Positions 54,380-64,000 of a stretch of 64,000 nucleotides of DNA are shown piece after piece (position 1 is the first letter of the stretch; each line of letters begins with the position of its first letter). The notes beneath the pieces were generated by a model, which was given only the letters and a program-made list of their open reading frames with translations, had not been told where the DNA came from and made no database searches. The translations under genes and the position numbers were made by a program. Source of the stretch: Pollenia angustigena (lineage: Eukaryota; Arthropoda; Insecta; Diptera; Polleniidae); NCBI GenBank assembly GCA_930367215.1, contig OV884058.1, forward strand, positions 101,951,802 through 102,015,801, in the 5' to 3' direction.

Positions 54380-55262
54380 AATTACAACTCAAAAATTTTC
54401 CTTGGGTAAATAATTTTCATTGTCTAAATGGAATTTCATAATTATAATGAATTTTTTTCGTTAAAATCGCTTCATTGGATTTCGTAATTACGTTAAAAAT
54501 TTTCATTGGATATATGAAAACTTAAGTTTGTCCAAGTTAAACAAAAAAATTTAATTGGAAACATAAAAAAGCAACATACAAATATAACTTTATTCATAAA
54601 TTAATACAAAATTATAGTTTCCTTAAAAAAGTGTTTAATTGTTAATCAAAAAATGTAAGATTTAATTATTTCATACAAATAGTGTAATATGCTATTAAAT
54701 TTACGAAATCAAAAATTTTTGTATAAAAGCAACATATTTCAATGATGCTTTCATAAATTGAAATTTTCATTATGACAATGAAAAATGTCATTATAGCAAT
54801 GATCCAAAAACTTTCTTTCAATCAACGTTGTTATTGTTGTTATGGACAATTTAATCTCATGTTTACGTTCTCAATTGAGTAAAAAACATAGTTTTTTTAT
54901 ACAAAAACTACACTGCCCCGGTAGACTAGCTGGTAGTGAGCTAGTCTATCAACACCGAGTTTGCGCGATCGATTCCCGCGAGAGACAGAAAAAAATAAAA
55001 TAAGAAAAAATAAAATAAAAAAAAAATTAAAAAAAAAAAAATAAAAAAAAAATGTTTTAAAAATTTTTTTTACTTTATTGAAAGTATTCATCCAATGAAT
55101 AATATTCAAAGATCTAATGTAATGTTTCATTCAATACATTTTTATGAAACAGGTTTCATTGATCCAACGAAGCGCTGCATAGGTTCCTTATTAATGCAAT
55201 TTTTCATGGGATTAATGTCAAAACTCATTGGTATTGCGAAGAAAATTCCTTAAGTGTAACTG
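54380..55262. mobile_element. Imperfect TIR element hosting a SINE
   Basis: TTACAACTCAAAAATTTTCC at the left and TTACACTTAAGGAATTTTC (inverse of the right end) are similar; TTTTCATTG and AATGAAAATT-like blocks repeat in both orientations through 54415-54790 and 55080-55220. The SINE at 54857-55085 lies inside. TSD not fixed. Confidence 0.45.
54857..55085 (+). mobile_element. tRNA-derived SINE, unsplit copy
   Basis: The order is a head with AAAAAACATAGTTTTTTTAT and ACAAAAACTACACTGCCCCG, an A-box-like TAGCTGGTAGTGAG (54927-54940), a B-box-like GCGATCGATTCCC (54965-54977), GCGAGAGACAG, then about 80 bases of A-rich tail with T interruptions and ATTTTTTTTACTTTATTGA (55061-55080). Spacing of the two boxes (about 36 bases) fits a tRNA-type pol III promoter. 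The tRNA itself cannot be named. The same order, split in two, is at 4235-4430 and 10037-10086. Confidence 0.78.
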
Positions 55263-56049
55263 GTCACGCTTTTTTTAAATTTTTTTCGTCAAATATTTGT
55301 TGGGTCTGAACATACCTTAATTTATGTCTGAAGACGACACTCGGATGGTCTTTTCTATAAAAAGTTTAGAATGAAAACTTAAAATACAAAAAAATCTGAA
55401 ATACAGATTTTCTTAGACCGGCCAAGAATAGCAAATACTTGGTAGCGGTAAAAACTTATATTGCAGGAAAGTTGCTTCTATCTCGATCACACTTTCTACG
55501 GGACGCCACTCTTCTGTACTATTATTTAAAACTTTTATTAAAGTCTTGCTCTTAAAAATTGGGAAAATTCAGATCTTAAGGATCCCAAAGTCGTTAGTAA
55601 CCTTTTAACACGTCGAATTTCCCTCCTGTTTTTAACATTGGACGTTTCCTTGTTTGTTTGTTAATTGGCTTAGATTAAAAAAAAAATCTCCGGATATCAG
55701 TGGGCAGTTAATCGATTAAGAACCATAATTATTTTTAAGAATTCAAGACTGGCTAAAAATTTTGATTTTTGAAAATGCAGGGTTTTGGGCTAAATTTTGT
55801 TTGGCGTTGAAGAAGATCTGAAAGAATTTGGATTGTGGTTTGGTTCTAGACCAAATAACAAAGTTTGGCTGGCGGACACGTTTCCGTGTAAGTTATTTTA
55901 ATCTTAATAAATCCAAAGAATTATGTTATCCATAATTACAAAGAAGTAATGTTTGTTTATTTGTTTGTAGGGAGTAATCACCGGAACTACTGGTCTAATT
56001 TTGAATATGTTTTCAACAAAATAAAAAATAGAACCTCCTGACAGACATA
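55263..56049. other. No gene recognised
   Basis: AT-rich sequence without repeats or frames of note. Confidence 0.4.
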
Positions 56050-56393
56050 TGGCCATTTTCTCAATGTATCGTCCAACTGTCTGTTACTTAATGTAAACAT
56101 AAATTTATTAGACCGATAAACTGTCCGTTAACTATTTTGGGTTTCTCAATATACCCACGAAAAACATTGTTTTCAGTTGGCAACACCACTCAAAATGCAT
56201 GTAAAATTTGGGAGTCAGCTGATTGAATTTATCTGTACGGATAATAAAAGGAAAATAAATAATAATAAAACAGATGAGTGCTGGTTAGTTTTGCGACCGA
56301 ATAGAAGAAATTGAGACATTGAGAAAACCAAATTTCTTTAATGTGCAGTTTTTCGTTGGGTAAAAAGATAATCGCCTAATGAGAAAACGGCCA
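56050..56393. mobile_element. 344-bp MITE, second copy of the TGGCCATTTTCTCA family
   Basis: Same ends and interior as 52650-52966, with about 25 extra bases near 56255-56285 (AATAATAATAAAACAGATGA). ATA lies on each side (56047-56049, 56394-56396). Confidence 0.78.
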
Positions 56394-56489
56394 ATAGGCT
56401 ATATAAGTTTCCACTAAAGTTCTTAGGACAGGGTCCAGGGGCGCTTGCTTAACCTCATATACTAAGAAAATATTAATTGTCGTTTTCTA

Positions 56490-57065
56490 AAACATATTGG
56501 ACCTAAAAACAAAAATTTAAGCATGCAATGTCCTGAGTGAATGAGAATCTGTGATGGACGTCTTTGGTACTTTTTGTTCTTTAACTGGTATTTTTTTAAT
56601 TTTCGTTAGTATTGGACATAGAAATATAAAATTAAGCTTGCAAAGTCCTGAATGAATGCGAATCTGTAAGAGCTGCATTTTGGTACTTTTTTGTTTTTTA
56701 ACTGGTACTTTTTGAATTTCCGTTAATATTGGACCTAGAAACATCAAATTAAACATACATGGTCCTCAGTGAATGATAATATGTAAGATGGACTTCTTTG
56801 GTACTTTTTTGTTCTTTAACTGGTACTTTTTGAATTTCGATAGTGTTGGACATAGAAATATAAAATTAAGCAATACAATGTCCTGAATGAATGCGAATCT
56901 GTACGAGCGGATTTTGGTACTTTTTTGTTCTTTAATTTGTACTTTTTGAATTTCCGTTAATATTGGACCTAGAAATATCAAATTAAACATGGTCCTGAGT
57001 GAATTGGATATTGTAAGAGTGACTTTTTTTGGTACTTTGTCGTTCTGTAACTGGTTCTAGTTTAG
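56490..57065. repeat. Minisatellite array, five ~116-bp units (copy 2 of 3)
   Basis: GTCCTGAGTGAATGAGAATC (56530) and its variants at 56645, 56762, 56880 and 56992 mark units of 112-118 bp. Each also holds TTTGGTACTTTTTTGTTCTT, AACTGGTACTTTTTGAATTT and TATTGGACCTAGAAATATA. Same unit as 41420-42265 and 63090-64000. The minus frames 56517-56756 and 56766-56990 come from the repeat. Confidence 0.85.
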
Positions 57066-57179
57066 GATAGGGTTAAGGGCGCTAAACCTCCTATGCTCAG
57101 AAAATAATAATTATCGTTTTAGAAAAGAAATATTAAAGAAATAGTTTACGTATTCAAAAGAAAAACAAAGCTATTTTAA

Positions 57180-57700
57180 AGAGATTACCTGTTCACCCTC
57201 ATTACACCTTCAGTCTATCTGTCCACTCGACTGTCCCCAGACCGAATGTGAAAGTGACTTCCGTTTGCTACGCCTTATCGGCTAAATAGCTGCACCGATT
57301 TAAATGAAATTGGAAATATAGGCTTTTTATTTTTTTTTAAACTGGAGCAAGAGGGTGGATGAAGGGGGAATTACTGCCTCTCCGAAAATTTCTAACCAAT
57401 TTTGGTGAAATTTGAATCAAAAATAGATCAGCGTAATAAAACACACAGGGCTTATATTTTTTTCAAAGCTTGGGATATGAAAGGACAGATGGGCATCCGA
57501 TTTGGATGAAATACAAAACACTTGTATTTCGGTCTACAAACAATAAAACACAGGATTTATATTATTTTGCAAACCCTGGACCAATGAGTAAAATAACTTA
57601 ATCTGTCATCCCTCCAAAGAAATATGTGTACTGATTTTAAATTTTACTCTTACAGTTTGTTGGAAATCTAGTCTGGACGGGCAACGCCGCGGCACGGATA
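57180..57700. repeat. Degraded Helitron-like 3' region (tentative)
   Basis: GCACCGATTTAAATGAAATT, TTTTGGTGAAATTTGAATC and CAACGCCGCGGCACGGATAG (57680-57699) resemble blocks seen near the 3' ends of insect Helitron-type elements, including the small GCCGCGGC palindrome shortly before the end. The call depends on recall and the border is not proven. Confidence 0.3.
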
Positions 57701-59781
57701 GTATTTTATGTTTTCATGTTATATTTTACTCTAGTCAAAATATTTTTGCAATTACTAAAACTTGTTCTATGGCTAAAATAATCTTTTATCTTTTTTAGGC
57801 CAATTCGTTAAAACTTTCTTGTAAATCAGGTAAGTTCACTTCTTGTTTCTGTTCCTTTTTTTTATATTTTATGCGAAATTTTTTTAAAAATATTAAATTT
57901 AACAAATGTTTATTAAGGACAATTTACACAGAAAATTTGTTTTATAAACCATTATTAAATTCAAAATGAATACCGGCAATAAAATCCCAAATTTTTTGAA
58001 ACCAACATTATGGCTGAGTCACAAAACATCATACACAATGCTTTGCAGTCGAAGGCAAAAATGTATCATCACGTTTAACGTTGTAAAGTTTGTTTCTTGT
58101 GTACACATCGATAAATTTTTGGGTGCACTTTGTAAAATTCAAAAAAATGTTGAAAATAAGGGAGTAACTTTGCATCCAAATTTTTAGAACTCAGCTTATA
58201 ATAATCACACGATCATTTGACGCACTATAAAAGCAAATAATCTACTCAACTTTTGCAAAATTTTCAAAATTTCTAATCTTTCAAAATTGTATACAATAAA
58301 TATTTCTCTACCGTATATTTCATCCATGTTTATCTCCAATTTTCTTCATTTGTTTAGTTTTCATTTGCACATCCGTTTACATTCTCAAATTCTATGTTAT
58401 TCTCACAATCATTTAGTAAATTTGCAATAATTTTTGCATGAAATTGCACCAGAATGGCAAGTCAGAAGAACGAATAAAAAAAACATGATGTAACTATTTA
58501 AAATTTTCCAATCATTAAGAAAACATGCCGCAATGCCAACTTGAGAAAATAAAGAGCGTTACAGCGAAAAACAAAACAAACAAAAAACAATTTCTTGTAA
58601 AGACTAAAGACAAGTGTTTCATGTGTTTTATGAAGCATACAATATTAATATGAATCCTCCGCACAAACTGGCTAGAAACTATGAACAAAATTGCAACCCA
58701 GCGAAAAAAATTGCATGAAACTTGAATAATAATAAAGATGAATGTTGAAATATCGCTAAGCGAACGAAGTTTAGTCTTAAGATTTAGTTGAAAGCATTTT
58801 CACTCGTAACTTTTTGAATATTATTAAGGATTGTATAGGCAGCCCTCCTAACCAAGTACATTTGGAAACCCGGAAATAAATAATACGTGGCCCATCCCTG
58901 AGACAGTTTAGGCCTAGAAAGACGATATTACATAGAAATAAAACACTTTGGTCCTGCAGAGTTGGGCCAACATGTAAGGCATACATTTAATTTCTTGAAG
59001 CTTCTTTGTCCTCTTGCATTTTCGAAATTTTGCAATAAATTGTTTTAGATTTGCAGGAAAAAATCAAAATTTCCTCTCGAGATTCATCCAGTTTCTTTAC
59101 CAGATTGTAAAGAATTACCAAATTGAAATTGCATTTTGATATTTTAAGTAAATCTATTCCAGTATAAAAATATATTTTGCTGGGTTTCTTATCCACATAC
59201 CGACTACTTGCCCCAGTCAAATGCGTGTGTGTGGCATGGATGATAAAGGCATCCTCTCGTTAAATTTAGCAATTGTGATCAACGCCGATAGGCAAAAAAA
59301 CAATTGAAACAAGTTGGCACGCACAAGACGATCATGATGATCATCAGCATCCTCATTATGATGCCGATGATGACGACACAAGATTCATACGTAGACATAA
59401 AAAAGTGGAGGAGATTGTGTTTGATGCTACGTTAATAGCATTTACGGCATACATTACTCGTATGGAAGTTGTACAGTGAAGGGGTTTTTATTTGCTGTGT
59501 TCGATAACTATTTAAACTAGAGCAGAATGCGTGCATGACTTCTGCACAACATGAAATGAAATCTAATCCATGTGTCCATTGCTAAAGTAACTACAACTAC
59601 AACAGCTCAAGTAAACCATCACTACATTAAACTGTCCTACACTCCTAGCATGAACATTCAAAAGATATTTTACAACTCAAGGAAAATAATTTTGAGTGGA
59701 AATAAATGCAAAAACTAAAGAATCAAAAGTCAGTCAGGTTCAACCTTAACGAACTATGTGTTTTAAATGTTGTGTTGTTAA
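57701..59781. other. No gene confirmed; two unrecognised minus-strand frames
   Basis: Minus frames 59220-58987 (TGASSRYVDKKPSKIYFYTG...) and 58986-58777 lie in direct succession, separated by one stop, with somewhat protein-like composition (KIYFYTGIDLL and LVKKLDESREEILIF). KFYTG-type segments occur in some DDE transposases, but the match is too weak to assign. GATGATCATCAGCATCCTC at 59337 and ATGCCGATGATGACGAC form a small GAT-rich tract. Confidence 0.3.
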
Positions 59782-59816
59782 AGGTGCTATCAGACGGGAT
59801 GTATTTTACATATGTA

Positions 59817-60127
59817 CTGTCACTTTTCTTTCCCATATGTAATTCCATATGTATGTCAAAATTTCCATTTAACATACGATTCATAATTTTTGCTATCACA
59901 CCTGCTTATGTTTTTCCTTATGACATAACCTATAAATGTAAACAAAAGCTGACTTTTGTTTACGTTTCAAAACAAACCAGCTGTTTTGTTTATGTTTGCC
60001 ACAGGAAAATAGAGCGTGTTCTAATCCAAAAATTTACATATGTATTTCCACATGTATTTTACACAGGCAAAGTTTCATATGTATCACACGATGTGTACAA
60101 CTTTTACAGATGGAAAATCTGACAGTA
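59817..60127. mobile_element. ~310-bp MITE with TACTGTCA ends
   Basis: CATATGTACTGTCACTTTTC at the left and GGAAAATCTGACAGTACATA at the right are inverted; CATATG stands at both borders. Removing it rejoins TATTTTACATATG and GGGCTAATCC as in the right TIR of the host element. CATATGTA and ACATATG motifs recur inside. The open frame 59706-60122 spans it by chance. Confidence 0.7.
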
Positions 60128-60219
60128 CATATGGGCTAATCCGAAAATTTTTAAACCAAAGGCAGAAATTTAAAGTTGCCCAAAATCCAAATGTTTGTTA
60201 ATGGGATCATAGGATACAT

Positions 60220-60643
60220 CCCAGCGGTAACTAGAATGAGTAAAGAGGCCTCATAGAAGGCCTTATTAAGCAGTCACAAGCAGTCAGAAACCCTTCTCGC
60301 CGCATTCCATACTTATTTATTTTTTACACAGGTTGTCATTGGGCGCAAGGCCTTCCACACTTCCTTTAAAAACAACTTTGATCCCTTCCCAAAGAAGGGA
60401 GTAAGGAAGGTCTCTAAAAATAAAAAGTAAATAAAACTGAACACATTCCCTTCTCCCTTCTCAAAGAAGGGAGTAGCGAATTTGTACTGAATATTTCAGA
60501 AGGTCTTTTAAAAAGAAGTTTATACCTTCTAGAAGGCATACTTCTGAAGGCTGGATATCATGCGAAGCGAATCTTTTAGAAAAGAGTATAGAGGCCTTCA
60601 AAAAGGCCTGCCACTTGCAGTCCTTTCAATATTTACCGCTGGG
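60220..60643. mobile_element. 424-bp MITE, CCCAGCGGTAA ends (second copy)
   Basis: Same 11-bp TIRs as 32282-32623 and inverse orientation of the interior; AT on both sides (60218-60219, 60644-60645). About 80 extra bases near 60540-60600 (GGCATACTTCTGAAGGCTGG...) explain the greater length. Confidence 0.85.
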
Positions 60644-61530
60644 ATATTCAAGCTTCAACATATATAAGCAATAAGGTTTTACGGTGGTTTTTTTGTTCTT
60701 GGCAGAGGCTAACCTAAACGTACCTCTTGCTTTCATTTATTCTTGTAAAAAAGGGTATTTTCCATGGTCAAAAAAGTTGGCAAAGCAATCGTTTTAGTAT
60801 TTAGCGTTTAGAAAAACTTTGATTTGCTTAATTTTCTTTTATTTAAGATAAAAATCATATATGTAAGTTATCTATTATATTAAAAATTTGAACTAAAAAT
60901 CGGAACACTCTGTGTAACGTCCGTAACGGAAAATGGGGTTTTTTAAATTTAACAGAATGAATTTTAATAATTTTGTTTTCCAAACTAGCTTTATAAACAG
61001 AGTTTTTTATGCACTTTAATCTGATGAAAAAAAGAAATACCTTTATTACGCTTTTTTTCCTTAATATAAATGACAAAGTGTGTAACGTCCGTAACGGCAT
61101 GAAAATACCCAAAATTTTATTTTAATATTATGAGGTGGAAGTAAGTGTTTATAATGGATTTTCACCTGCTGAATCTGAATCTGGACTTAAAATTGCTCTA
61201 GGTTGCAGAGAATCCGAAAAACTTCACCTCAAAGTAACAAAAAGTGTTTTTTAATAACATGCGATCCCCCAATCTGCAACTTAAATTGAGATGAATTTCA
61301 AATTCTTCTGAAACCTAAAATAATTTCTAAATATCAATAATTAGTAATTAATAACCATGTAGTAAACCGCAACCTCCATGCACCCCTTCAAATATTTGGT
61401 GGTACGCCCATGCTTGCAATGTTTACGTACTGGATTTTCCGTTAGAAATCTCTGAGCAATTCTTGCTTTGATCTTAAAATTTTGCCAAAATTTTGCGCGT
61501 GGTGACAAATATATTTGTATTAATTAAAAT

Positions 61531-62094
61531 ATGTTCAAATGCAGACAGAGCAAAAACATTTTGTGCAAATTTGAAAATAATACTGAAAAACTGTTGGTGT
61601 TTAAATCTAAAAAGACAGAAAGTAAGCGAGCATATCTTGAGAAAATCAAAGAACAGTTAAAAAATAGTGTGTCACAGGCAAAAAGAATAAAAAAAGATAA
61701 TAGACAACGAGTGGCCAAATTTAGAGAGGCACATAAATACATTCTATGAAACATTACACAATTCGTAAAAGAATGGAATGTGAGTTATTTCGAACGGAAT
61801 TTTTTTGCTACTTCGCATGGAAAAGGAGCGGTGGACGGTGTTGGCGCTGTTGTTAAGCGAAAAGTTAGGCAACTAGTAAAAAAATCTCAAAATCTCATCT
61901 TAAAACGTTTCGAGATTTTCACAAATTAGCAAAAAAAAAAATAAAAAAAAAATGGCGTTTTTCTAATTTACGTTGGTAAAAATTATGTCAAGACTGCATC
62001 TGACGAAATATCAAAAACATGGATAAATGTCAAAAATATTCCAGCTCTTAAATCATATCATTATTTTTTCGGGCTTTTCCAATGACAATACTAT
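61531..62094 (+). pseudogene. Remnant of a transposon protein with an FFATSHGKGAVDGVG signature
   Basis: The ATG at 61531 gives a Lys/Arg/Glu-rich N-terminal segment of 72 codons: RAYLEKIKEQLKNSVSQAK, then RIKKDNRQRVAKFREAHKY. After a stop (61747-61749), a deletion and a phase change, it goes on at about 61757 with FVKEWNVSYFERNFFATSHG, KGAVDGVGAVVKRKVRQLVK, KSQNLILKRFEIFTN, then after further shifts VKTASDEISKTWINVKNI, PALKSYHYFFGLFQ to a stop near 62082. I recall the (F/E)ATSHGKGAxDGxGGxxKR motif and a basic N-terminus like this from uncharacterised insect and other animal proteins that look transposon-derived; no function is established that I know of. The central, presumably catalytic, region is missing and the gene is dead. 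Confidence 0.6.
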
Positions 62095-62749
62095 AAGAGT
62101 AGCTCGAACAGCTGGGTCTATTAAGCATAAGATACAATGTTTAACGGTTAAATAAACAAATTAATAAATGAATATAAGTAATATAAGAGTAATGAAATAT
62201 TCTATAATTTTTTTGTAACTAATAAATTAATAATTACAAGGTTAAAAAGATTTTTAAATACATGAATGTTTTTTATATACACAATTTGGTTTAATGGGAA
62301 AAATGTAACGTCCGTAACGTAACGTCCGTAACAGACAAAAATTAAGATTTTTGTTTAACAGGACTACTTAGCCTTCTTTTCTAAGATGGATTGATATGGT
62401 CATATATTCCACTTAATTTTTTGTATTTGGACTTTTTTTGTTTATTATGCAAAATTAGCTAAGAAATGTGCAAATGCACATAAGCCTCAAAGTCGACTTC
62501 CATTTTTTGTAACGTCCGTTACGGAACTTTAAGCTAGCATAACTTTTTTTCAAAAACAGTTAACCTTTAAGTTTAAAACAAGTTTTAAAATACTCCCAAA
62601 GAACTGCATTTTGCAAAAAATTTCATGAAAATATTCCAATGCTAGCGCCAGCTGTGTCAATCTTAACAAGCAAATTTGCGTGCGAATGTAACGTCCGTAA
62701 CGCAGGATTAGCCCATATGTAAAATACATCGCGTCTGATAGCACCTTAA

Positions 62750-63089
62750 GTGTTTTTACGTGGGTGGAGTTTTTGCTGAGTGTAAATCTTTTAGGAAGGA
62801 TTGATAAACCAAGATTGTCCATTTACTTAAAAGGGATAAAGGTCAACTTAGGTAAAGTTATTAGTTTTAGGCCTATTAAGTTTATCTCAATCTCCACTTC
62901 ATATTCCTGATTTCCAATATCCTCACTAAGGTTTTGAAAAATATTTACTTACAGAAGTGCACAATATATATTTCATTCCGTAACCTCATATCTTCAAAAC
63001 TAAAAGAAATACAAAAAATTAATACTAATGGCTGTTTATTAGAAAAATAAGCAGAAAGGTTTCTGGGTATCAACTGTATTTCGGAACTT
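62750..63089. other. No gene; a block shared with 40560
   Basis: ATTTACTTACAGAAGTGCAC at 62944 corresponds to ATTTACTCAAAGAAGTGCAC at 40563, so the DINE-like element of the following array probably starts here or earlier. Nothing else. Confidence 0.4.
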
Positions 63090-64000
63090 CTCTGTATCTT
63101 TTAAACCAACAAACATAGAAAAAAATACAAATATAAATTTGGTACTTTTTCGAAATTCGAGCGTTTGAGGGGTAAAAATCGTACCTATTTTTGGTACTTT
63201 TTTACAAATTTTTTTTTTTTTAATTCATTGACATATGCATGCATACATACATACATATACAATTTTAAAATTGTTGATACCTTATTGGGGAGAAAAAAGT
63301 ATCAAAAAGGGGAAATACGAGAAAAAAATAATTTTTTCTTTTAGTTTTTCGTGCTTCGTGTAGTAATTTTTTATAATATTGAACTAAGAAACATAAAATT
63401 GTAAATGCAGGATTTTTATTTTGTTATGATTTTGTTATTTTAATTTATTTATTTATTTAATCAATGGACATTATCCTTACTGACTAATGAACGAATGGAA
63501 ACCTATAATATGCAAAATTTTGGTACTTTTTTGTTTTTCAACTGGTCCTTTGTGAATTTTCACTTTATTGGATCAAGAAATAAGAATCAGTTAGGGGGAG
63601 CTTTTTGGTACTTTTTCGTTCTAGAATTGGTAGTTTTTTAATCTTTGCTTTTATTGGACTTAGAAGCATAAAATAAAATATGCAAGGCACTGAGTAAATG
63701 AGAAGCTTTAAGAGGGATCTTTTTGGTACTTTTTCGTCCTTTAACTGGTACTTTCTGAAATTTTTTTTAATACTGAACCAATGAACGTAAAATTTAGCAT
63801 GCAGATATCAGAGTGATTGAGAAACTATAAGAGGAAACTTTGGTACTTTTTTTCAATTGGTATTTTATTTTTATTTATTTTTTTTTTTTTTTACATTATT
63901 GAACTTGCAAAATTAAATTAAACATTCACGGATTTAACTGGAATATAATATTTGGACCGATGGTTGGTACTTCGCCAAAACGATCCACTAAGACGGAAAA
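63090..64000. repeat. Minisatellite array, ~117-bp units (copy 3 of 3)
   Basis: TTGGTACTTTTTCGT(T/C)CT at 63606 and 63723, GCA(A/G)G(G/A)CACTGAGTAAATGAG at 63680 and a variant at 63800, and AAGAAACATAAAATTG at 63388 mark the same unit as in 41420-42265 and 56490-57065. A (CATA)n microsatellite is at 63239-63260. The array runs to the window end, where TTGGTACTTCGCCAAAACGA corresponds to 42213-42232. Confidence 0.7.
63437..63500 (-). mobile_element. 3'-end fragment of the minus-strand LINE family
   Basis: TTTTAATTTATTTATTTATT, TAATCAATGGACATTATCCT and TACTGACTAATGAACG correspond to 15654-15715 (TTTATTTATTTAATTTAAG, TCTATGGACAAATTCCTTAC, AGACTAACTTAATG). It is a short 5'-truncated insertion in the minisatellite unit, same orientation as the large copy. 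Confidence 0.65.

Larger units (their letters stand above)
59782..62746. mobile_element. 3-kb TIR element with GTAACGTCCGTAACG repeats
   Basis: The left end AGGTGCTATCAGACGGGATG plus TATTTTACATATG and the inverse of the right end, AGGTGCTATCAGACGCGATG plus TATTTTACATATGGGCTAAT, match for over 30 bases; TAA flanks both ends (59779-59781, 62747-62749). The left TIR is split by a MITE at 59817-60127, after which GGGCTAATCC resumes. The motif GTAACGTCCGT(A/T)AC occurs at 60914, 61082, 62304, 62318, 62509 and 62687, mainly in the right half. The protein remnant 61531-62094 is inside. The element does not match a superfamily I can name with confidence; a TAA or TTAA-like TSD points to PIF/Harbinger or Kolobok-type elements. 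Confidence 0.75.

Noticed and set aside
56517..56990. Two repetitive minus-strand frames with FLGPILTEIQKV-like repeats
   Set aside because: The protein repeat only mirrors the 116-bp minisatellite unit; the phase is kept by chance in some units and lost in others.
58777..59220. Transposase gene (KIYFYTGIDLL segment)
   Set aside because: The resemblance to DDE transposase segments is a few residues only and there are no flanking TIRs, so I do not call it.
59706..60122. 138-codon open frame as a secreted or membrane protein
   Set aside because: It crosses the left TIR of the 3-kb element and the whole of a MITE; composition is that of inverted-repeat DNA.

Overview
This is an AT-rich eukaryotic window from an insect genome, most likely a fly (Diptera, probably calyptrate). 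The evidence is a Jockey-clade LINE, mariner, Tc1 and pogo remnants, many short inverted-repeat elements, a tRNA-derived SINE, and fly-style repeats of the DINE/Helentron type. I found no complete host gene, no rRNA, no functional tRNA, no CRISPR array and no LTR retroelement. Almost everything that can be explained is transposable-element (TE) sequence, much of it nested. Species and chromosome cannot be told from the sequence.

0-4.2 kb: a duplicated terminal-inverted-repeat (TIR) element whose second copy carries two hAT-like insertions with perfect 8-bp target duplications (TSDs), one of them holding a mariner transposase fragment. Next come a Harbinger-type MITE, an 8-bp-TSD MITE that interrupts an acidic exon-like reading frame, and a third copy of the first family. 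4.2-10.1 kb: a tRNA-derived SINE split by a 5.6-kb hAT-like element, which in turn holds at least three further levels of insertion. 10.1-13.6 kb: foldback and MITE elements in otherwise plain DNA. 13.6-24 kb: a Tc1-like pseudo-element carrying a hAT-like insertion; against it lies a minus-strand non-LTR retrotransposon (gag-like ORF1, endonuclease, reverse transcriptase). Inside that LINE sits a full Jockey-type element on the plus strand (17431-21690). Removing the Jockey element and one TSD restores the minus-strand LINE reading frame exactly.

24-36 kb: a pogo-like element, a block of repeated CATT(A/C)CCGTGG-like motifs, a 2.3-kb foldback element with roughly 700-bp arms containing a hAT element, minisatellites, and a 1.7-kb element bounded by ATT with three smaller elements inside. 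36-45 kb: mostly unremarkable DNA, with exon-like segments at 37.2-37.6 kb and several small TIR elements. 45-57.7 kb: a DINE/Helentron-like minisatellite element, a hAT element with GCC-rich ends, a second intact SINE copy, and a ~116-bp minisatellite that is also seen near 41.6 kb and at 63.1-64 kb. 59.8-62.7 kb: a 3-kb TIR element with six copies of a GTAACGTCCGT(A/T)AC motif and remnants of an unusual protein bearing an FFATSHGKGAVDGVG signature; this is the best candidate here for an under-described mobile system.

The genes do not form a pathway. They are parasitic elements that inserted into one another, and the TSDs, the restored frames and one duplicated empty site let the order of insertion be read from the sequence. 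All similarity calls are from memory and pattern reading; no database search was possible.
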